A DNA stretch of 64,000 nt from Cristatella mucedo. Its lineage: Eukaryota; Bryozoa; Phylactolaemata; Cristatellidae. Below, piece after piece: positions 57,650-64,000 of the stretch. Made by a program: the position numbers and the translations under genes. Where the stretch lies: positions 1,200,001-1,264,000 of the forward strand of contig WPIO01000019.1 of NCBI GenBank assembly GCA_009760855.2, written 5' to 3'. Position 1 is the first letter of the stretch. Each line of letters starts with the position of its first letter. The notes beneath the pieces are model-generated. The model did not search any database. It saw nothing but the letters and a program-made list of their open reading frames with translations, and was not told the DNA's origin.

Positions 57650-58575
57650 CTCCGGGAGCGGGCGCTCTCGTAAGGACATGAGTCTGTCAGCCTGACAAAG
57701 GCCGCTCAGACGCTCGACTCTTTCAGATTCAGAGGCAAGAGTACAACTATCACAGACGCGACGCACAGACGCGTCCCTGTTTCGAAGGAAAAGCTTCGTA
57801 TGCACTGAATAAACTTTGCTGTTTTAGTCGCTGCTGGCACGATTGGCCCGGATCTGATCGCGATTGATCCGGATCTGATTGATCGCGGCTAGAAAGGCAC
57901 GAATGAAAGGCCGAGAAGGAAAGGCCAGGATGCACCCGTCTGTGGGGGAGGGGCCGGCCGTGGAGTGAAAGGCTGCCAGTGCTGCAGGTAGCCGGCCATC
58001 TTGCCCCCTTCGACAGGCGCCTCATCGGCGAGCTATACCCCATCTGATGTCGCTAATTGTGGCCTGCGTTCGATCCCAAAACTTGGGATTAAAGAAGGCT
58101 GCTATAACTCGGCCTCCTGCTTTTTACCTGCGCAATGGCAATGACGTTTTGTCAGAGGAAAAGCATGACACAGAGCTGCACAGCAGTTCGCCGCCATGAA
58201 AGCACAGACTTTTCAAGAGATTTATGCCTGTAGCTGTTACGCATGTGAATATTTTTTTCACTGAATTGCCTCTAAGGCCGTTTATTATTGTACACACGTG
58301 CCCTCTTACATTGGTTTGTCTTTCTATAATATGAACCGCGAAGCCAATCCTGAAGTCGTACTATCTATTTGAATCTGTCACTTTTATGTTTTGCGACAGA
58401 TCGTGCTAGGTTTGCAGCTGTGTGCAAGACTTAGCATTGCAGACACAGCACAGCCCTAAATGCTCAAGTGCCTCTTCCATAGCCACCTGTAAGCAAGCTC
58501 ACACTTGCCACTAACGTAAGATGAAAGACATCATTAAGTGACAAGGTCGAAGCCCCGAACTCGGAAGGCGTTAAA
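57650..58575. other. anonymous DNA
   Basis: No gene or repeat was recognised. Confidence 0.35.
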
Positions 58576-58578
58576 AAC

Positions 58579-58700
<122 letters not shown>

Positions 58701-59180
58701 CCACGCTTCGCATCCGGGAGCTCTGGGCGCTGGCCGATCAGCAGCCGCTGATTCTCGTCATCGTCGAGTGCTCTGGCGTTTCTTCAGATTCCTCTTGCTT
58801 AATGCGTGTCTCGCGGACGTTGCAAGGTAGGCGTGGCCGCGTGCACTCGGATACTGCTGATGCAAGAAAGCTGGTGGAGTCTGGAGCTCTGCTTGGAGTT
58901 CTGTGGCTTCTTCTCGTCGATCGGCGAACCACTTTACATTTTTGTCCACTTTGTCTTTGTGCTCACCACATCTTCGCCATCGAAGAGATTTCCATTGTTG
59001 GCAATTATATATTTCATCATTTTTCCAAAGTGCCCGGTGCGGCTTGAATTTTCTACACAGTCTCAGAAGTTGTAACTGGAAGTCTACTCCAAAGATTAAA
59101 AAGCCAGAAACAGAACGAACTTTGGTATGTGACATACGCAGCGACCAAGCGGACCGCTAGGCATAAATAGCCGCACAGGG
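58701..59180. other. anonymous DNA
   Basis: Complementary open frames on both strands, no recognisable domain. Confidence 0.35.
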
Positions 59181-59232
59181 TAATAATGATAATACATTTG
59201 ATCTAGCCGCCTCAGAGAACTAAAAAGAGAGG
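59181..59232 (-). repeat. LINE-A tail remnant
   Basis: GTAATAATGATAATACATTTGATCTAGCCGCCTCAGAGAACT: tail and half of the terminal hairpin. Confidence 0.65.
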
Positions 59233-59547
59233 TCCACTAAAAGTCTCCCGATGACTATAATTGCCGGACGATGAGAAAGTCCCACTACAATAATGAGGAG
59301 AAAGGTGATAGGATATGTTGCTACTGCTTTACTTTCAAAATATTTTTAATATCAAAGTGTCTATTAAAGAGACATTCCACAATCCCGCCCTGCAAAAGTT
59401 TGAGCCTCATAGTGCCGGTCATGTTGAGGTGGTCTGTATATATACAATACAAGGTCTGTGAAGTCACGAATGAAGCTTACTAAGATCCTCAACAAGCACA
59501 TCCATTCAAAATTAAGTAATTAACTACTGTTTAACGACTAATGGTTC

Positions 59548-59565
59548 ATATATATATATATATAA

Positions 59566-59653
<88 letters not shown>
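59548..59653. repeat. (TA)n microsatellite
   Basis: About 105 bp of TA with TAAATA interruptions. Confidence 0.97.
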
Positions 59654-59656
<3 letters not shown>

Positions 59657-59662
59657 TGTGTA

Positions 59663-60276
59663 CAGTCGACGCTCGTTTATTGCGGTTAATCCGTAAATCA
59701 AATACTTTCGTAGTTAGAACATAGAAGACCTGTTTAATGATCATCTAAATACGGTTTCTAACATTATTAGAGCCCTCCGGACGTAAAACAACACCCCTTT
59801 AGTCACCATTACACTCGTATTACTCACTATATTAGACAAAAAAAGAGAAAATAAGACACAGTAGACGTTGCAAATATCGTATAGTTTTTATTGTAAATTT
59901 ATTTGCACACACACAACTCTTACGCACAAACACCAAGCTATTAAAATTGTGCGTTTGGTGATGAAGCGATTAACATGACGAGATGCACAGCACAGCAAAG
60001 AAGAGCAAGGTTACTGCTCCTCTGAAGGCCCGACTTCAGTAGGAGAGTCTTCAGGTGATGCAATATCTTCAAAAGGTTCGTCGTCTTCTTCCACGTTCCA
60101 TACGTACAGTAATTTTAATTGTAATACAGGAGTGTATAATTGACTAAGACAAACGAGCGTGCACTGCATCATTTTGACTATTTCAATCAACTTTTTAATG
60201 AATATACACGTATTTCAAAAAAACACGATAGAGTGAAGCCGCGAAAGTAGAAGTGCAAAGTAGCGAGGGACGATTG
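59663..60276. mobile_element. non-autonomous Tigger/pogo-type (Tc1/mariner) DNA transposon, 614 bp
   Basis: The left end reads CAGTCGACGCTCGTTTATTG then CGGTTAATCCG. The right end, reverse-complemented, reads CAATCGTCCCTCGCTACTTT, with CGCGGCTTCACTC a little further in. Both match the well-known CAGTCG.CCCTCG..TCGCGG terminal inverted repeats of vertebrate and invertebrate Tigger/pogo elements. TA dinucleotides flank both ends (59661-59662 and 60277-60278), the expected target-site duplication. The interior keeps only the coding end of a transposase. Confidence 0.85.
60011..60190 (-). pseudogene. transposase C-terminal remnant of the Tigger-like element
   Basis: Minus-strand open frame ending in an acidic tail (VEEDDEPFEDIASPEDSPTE) and a TAA at 60011-60013. 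An acidic C-terminus just inside one terminal repeat fits the end of a pogo/Tigger transposase. The DNA-binding and DDE catalytic domains are absent, so the element depended on an autonomous relative. The assignment rests on position; the tail alone is not diagnostic. Confidence 0.55.
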
Positions 60277-60287
60277 TATAAGAAAAT

Positions 60288-60418
60288 ATAATTCATAGCG
60301 CCCCAACAGAGCTTAATCCCTATATTCAGGCGCTTCACATACGCCTCGGGGCTCGAGTCCACGACCTCAGCCAGACCTTGGTCGGTGCGATCACCTTAAA
60401 CGCTGGACCAAACCAACG
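60288..60418 (-). repeat. SINE-A, full length
   Basis: AATATAATTCATAGCGCCCC tail and hairpin, GGGCTCGAGTCC B region, head GTTTGGTCCAGCGTTTAAGGTG. It starts 9 bp after the TA that flanks the Tigger-like element. Confidence 0.88.
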
Positions 60419-60681
60419 GCGCAGATATACCTGCATATAGATCTGTATATATATATTTATATACATATATATTTAAACACAGACATATATATATATATAT
60501 AAAAACCAATAATAGTTAAGCAGTAATTAATTACTTGATTTTGAACGGATGTGCTTATTGTGGATCTTCATAAGCTGCATTCGTGACTTCAACATCCTTA
60601 TGTCCTTATATTACACGACCGGCACTATGAGGTTCAGACTGTTGCGTGTGAGGTTCAAGCGCCAGTGTGTGTATGTTTATA

Positions 60682-60686
60682 TAGTT

Positions 60687-60755
<69 letters not shown>

Positions 60756-60788
60756 GTGTGTGCGTGTGTGTGCGTGTGCGTGTGTGTA
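60682..60788. repeat. (TA)n then (TG)n microsatellite
   Basis: A short TA run and about 85 bp of TG with GCG patches, ending inside the body of a SINE-A. Confidence 0.97.
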
Positions 60789-60893
60789 TACACGGGGCTC
60801 GAGCCCATGACCTTGGCCATCAAATCTATTCACATTGACCTCGTTCAGGGCGACCAACTTGACTGACCACTGGGCCGAACCGACGCTCTTAAT
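60789..60893 (-). repeat. SINE-A subtype head, tail replaced by microsatellite
   Basis: B region GGGCTCGAGCCC, the extra head segment CATCAAATCTATTCACATTGACC shared with 52322-52484, then TTCGGCCCAGTGGTC. The LINE-like tail is missing; the sequence passes straight into (TG)n. Confidence 0.78.
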
Positions 60894-61134
60894 GTACTTG
60901 GGCTGTTAGTTTTAAATAGTCCTGACTAACGCGGAATGCTGACGCTCACTCTTTGGCTGACACACTTCATGGCGTACATAATTATACTTTATTTATATGC
61001 ATGTATGAGCATAATTTTTCTGCATATGTACTGTATGTATATATTTATTTATTTAAAGTGTATTTTCATTATGTTTGAGCCACAAGTTCTTTATTGCCGT
61101 TCGCTAAGCACTTGCAGGCGTTTGCCGCTACAGT

Positions 61135-61425
61135 ACCTTTATCACAGCATTTTGTGGGTCCCTGTGATTCGTCCTTTGTGTGCTCATGTGTGCTGACACT
61201 GTGCATGCTGCCACTAACCATACTTGCATTCTGACCCTGCGCATGTCACCCCTAACCATGTTATTCTTGTTGTTTATTGAGCATGCTATCACTAACCATT
61301 TGATTATGCTTCCTTTGCAGCAAATGTAAAGTGTCTAGAAAGAGATTGAGTTCTCTGAGGGCGCTATATCAAATGCATCATCATTATTATTCTTATTCTT
61401 CTTATTATTATTGTTATTATTACAA
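61135..61425 (+). repeat. LINE-A 3' UTR copy with long (ATT)n-like tail
   Basis: GCATTTTGTGGGTCCCTGTGATTCGTCC, both tandem UTR units, a third weaker unit (GCATGCTATCACTAACCATTTGAT), hairpin and about 45 bp of TTATTATT/TTCTTA tail. Confidence 0.9.
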
Positions 61426-61514
61426 TCTCCCACACTGGAAAGTCTCTTGAAAAAACGCTGAAGTTCATAACCTTCACTGCGAGCGAGCCAACGCAGAGGG
61501 ATTGAAGGCCATCG

Positions 61515-61860
61515 CTCTTCGGAATCTAATCGTTTACCTACACCTCGTACGAACCTCAAAACCTTTGGAGACCGCGCCTTTAGTTTCTATGCTCCTAAAG
61601 ACTGGCACTCACCGCCGACGCGCGTCACAACGTCCCCCGAAATGAAGACAGCTAATAAGAAGCTTAAAACATGTCTGTTTATTACAGCAGCGATCTTTGT
61701 GATTCATTCTTCGTGTGCATCTACCTGCTTACACTATGCCTGCTGCTTTCGGACGCTACCACAATCATTTGGCAATGCTTTCTATACTGAATCTGTAAAA
61801 TGCCTAGAAAGAGATTCAGTTCTCTGAGGGCGCTACACAAATTTATTATTGTTATTATCA
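61515..61860 (+). pseudogene. LINE-A coding end and short 3' UTR
   Basis: SNRLPTPRTNLKTFGDRAFS with FYAPKDWHSPPTRVTTSP (frame open for about 60 codons, 61521-61690), then a TACCTGCTTACACTATGCC UTR of the 45 kb subfamily, hairpin and (ATT)n. Confidence 0.87.
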
Positions 61861-61977
61861 AAGCTCTGCAGACTCTATGTAAATATAAATAGATATAAAT
61901 ATATAATATATAATATATAACATAAATATAAATAAATATAACAACGGGACGAGCCGGAGGAACGTGCGTTTTGTGGC

Positions 61978-62150
61978 TTTAAAAAAGCTGATTTAACAGC
62001 CTCTTTTTGTATAGCGACAGAAGAGCCTCGACAGTTCTCACCGCTGCTTTTAGTGGCGATACAGGATCGCCCACCACAGGATTCGAACCCACAACCTCGG
62101 AGCCGAGGTCGTGAAAAGCAACTGCCTTACCTAGTGTGCCATCACGGCAT
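61978..62150 (-). repeat. SINE-B, near full length
   Basis: AAAAAAGCTGATTTAACAGCC end, the body, B box (GGATTCGAACCC on the plus strand), palindrome ACCTCGGAGCCGAGGT and A box TGGCACACTAGG on the minus strand. Confidence 0.88.
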
Positions 62151-62479
62151 ATCGCTTGATAAAAAATTACCAATAATTGCTCAACTATGTTATATTAGCA
62201 TGAACACGCGCCAAATCGTTGACACACGATATTCAATTTTAAAATTGAAGACCCTGCATTTAAGCGTTTGGATGCACAAAGGCTCAGCCGCAATGGCTCG
62301 CCAACTCGCCATCGCTAGACCATCGCTAAGACTGACAGTCCCGGATTGGCAGACCGTCACTGAGACTGACGAAGCAATTTGCTTGCCAACTCTGAGAGGT
62401 CTCAATCCCCGGATACTAAGGAGTCGTTCGACTAGTGTTTGGCCTTCTTAGTTTAAAAAATTGTACAAATTCGTGCCCC

Positions 62480-63945
62480 TCCGATTTTCTATACTTCTCT
62501 GGGTAACGGAGTGGTTCTGATGCCTTTCGAATCGGTTGTTGTCTCTTGTTCGATGCATCTTAAAAGGCCTCGATTGGATTCAGAGGTCCGAGCAAACTGT
62601 TGCCTAGCTTCCCGTCTTCATTTCTGTCGAAAATTCTCGAAAAGATTTCCGTGAAACAGCTTGCAGCCCACACTAAACAAAGTGCAATGTCAGAGTAAGT
62701 TCAGTCTGGATTCAACCGAAACCACTCCACAGAAACTGCTCTCCTCCTTGTGACCAGCGACATCATATGTAGCAACGGTGACGGGAATGTGATTTCCCTT
62801 GTCCTGTTGGATATATCAGCTCTGTTCGACATTATTGATCAGGTTATCCTAATAGAACATTGAAAAACTATCGGTCTGGCAGACGATGCATTGGCGTGGT
62901 TCAATGCGTACTTTTACGATCGTGTTCAATCCATGTCGTGATGTTGTCAGGTCTCATCCACCAGACCGGTCACCTGTAGAGAGCCCTACAGGGGTCAGAT
63001 CTTGGTCCTTTAATGTTCTCTATTTATCCTGAACATCTGGAGAAGCGATTCGGACCCACGGGATTGGCTATCACTGCCGTGCTGATGACACTCAGCTGTG
63101 TCTGTCGTTTAAACCATCGGCATGTGCTGCAGCAACTGATAAACTACATACCTGCCTAGTAGACATTCAATCGTGGACATCTGCAAATTTCCTTCAATAA
63201 AACGACAATTAAACCAAATTGCTACACACGAGTCTCACGAAGCGATCGAATAAACTAGGAGTTTGCTCTTCTAATAAGTGATACTGTTTTGCGAAAGTCA
63301 ACATGCGCTCGGAATTTATGTGCTGTCTTGGACAGCTGCCGAAATTTCGAAAGTTTAATAAGACGAATGCCTCCCCTGCCACGTCTAGAATGATTAGAGA
63401 CTGTCTTCCACGGTGGCTTGCAAAAAAATTCATCTAGCTCACCGGTACTGTCTAGGCTGGATTATTGCAATTCCATTTTGGCTGGACTAAAAAAAATCAA
63501 CGTTTGGCCACTGCAGCTGGTAATGAACACGGTTGCAAGGGCAGTGAAAATAATCCCAGAAGTTCAGCCATGCGTCTAATTTACGGAAGGAGCTGCGATG
63601 GCTTCCGGTTGATCGACGGATACAGAGCCAAGTTTTTACGGTGACCCACAAGGCCCGCTGAAACCTAGCACACCACAAACCTAGCTGAACTGCTTTACCA
63701 GTTTTAGCCTCTTCATGCCCTCAGATCCTCTACGGACAATAACCCGCTTATAGACCGATGGCGACAGAATCTTTTTGCTCTGCAGACCATGGACTGTGCA
63801 ACTCACTACGGCAATTCTTACGCAACGGTATATATTTTCCTACTGCCAATTGTGACCTTTCTTTCGAAACGTCCTGAGCTGCTACTTTCAAGCTACTCAC
63901 TACCTCGACTGCCTTACTGACACAGATATGCTTCTCACTTTCTCT
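62480..63945 (+). pseudogene. LINE-C reverse transcriptase, long decayed copy
   Basis: RT motifs in order: a SLLYFSG-like start near 62495, RPRLDSEVRANCCLASRLHF (62560-62630), VQSGFNRNHSTETALLLVTS (62700-62760), LVLLDISALFDIIDQVILIE (62799-62850), a SDLGPLMFSIYPEHLEKRF stretch (62993-63050), palm box RADDTQLCLSFKPSA (63074-63120, both aspartates present), LRNLCAVLDSCRNFESLIRR (63305-63360), LSRLDYCNSILAGL (63448-63490) and LRWLPVDRRIQSQVFTVTHK (63590-63650). Frameshifts separate the pieces. It ends in LINE-C UTR, where SINE-A begins. Confidence 0.82.
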
Positions 63946-63952
63946 TTGCCGA

Positions 63953-64000
63953 GCTGGGTTGGTCCAGCGGCTAAGGTGCTCGCCCCGACAAAGGTCTGGC
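63953..64000 (+). repeat. SINE-A head, cut by the window end
   Basis: GAGCTGGGTTGGTCCAGCGGCTAAGGTGCTCGCC followed by CCGACAAAGGTCTGGC. It is the start of a plus-strand SINE-A lying in the LINE-C 3' UTR; the rest is outside the window. Confidence 0.85.

Overview
This window looks like non-coding DNA from an animal (metazoan) nuclear genome. No complete host gene, rRNA gene or convincing tRNA gene is visible. The host is inferred from the repeats: decayed CR1/L2-group non-LTR retrotransposons (LINEs), two tRNA-derived SINE families, one non-autonomous Tigger/pogo-type DNA transposon, and unusually many long dinucleotide microsatellites. This mix suggests a repeat-rich aquatic invertebrate or early-branching chordate. 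The species cannot be named from the sequence.

The families are labelled here as follows. LINE-A encodes an endonuclease (EN)/reverse transcriptase (RT) protein, has a 3' UTR built from tandem units of about 38 bp and ends in a conserved hairpin plus (ATT)n. About 27 pieces are present. LINE-C is a second EN/RT LINE with an unrelated 3' end, seen near 5.4, 11.6-13.4, 22.8-25.3, 30.4-31.0, 55.4-57.3 and 62.5-63.9 kb. SINE-A has a tRNA Ser/Leu-like head and copies the LINE-A 3' end. SINE-B has a tRNA-like head with a long variable-arm palindrome and a different, T-rich end. Several copies are nested and give a relative insertion order: LINE-A in LINE-A (5.6-7.1 kb), LINE-A in LINE-C (55.4-57.3 kb), SINE-A in LINE-A or LINE-C (12.6, 21.4, 26.0 kb), and SINE-B in LINE-C (23.7 kb).

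Layout: 1-5 kb has microsatellites and two GC/CpG-rich blocks. 5-7.5 kb is a nested LINE/SINE cluster. 7.5-9.9 kb is the strongest CpG-rich block and holds perfect hairpins and a possible minus-strand promoter with a first coding exon. 10-13.9 kb is a LINE-C copy with SINEs. 14-16 kb is purine-rich satellite DNA. 17-31 kb alternates LINE, SINE and microsatellite. 31-43 kb is mostly anonymous DNA with CAG/CTG tracts, a (CT)n tract of roughly 450 bp and a (TA)n tract of about 170 bp. 43.7-52.5 kb is rich in LINE-A. 52.6-54.1 kb is another CpG-rich block. 54-64 kb holds the best-preserved LINE-A ORF, the Tigger-like element and a second LINE-C copy cut by the window end.

No new operon-like or defence-like system is visible. 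The most interesting material is retrotransposon biology (tail sharing, RT-core deletions, nested insertions, microsatellites grown from SINE ends) and the CpG-rich blocks, which may be promoters or first exons of host genes with long repeat-filled introns.
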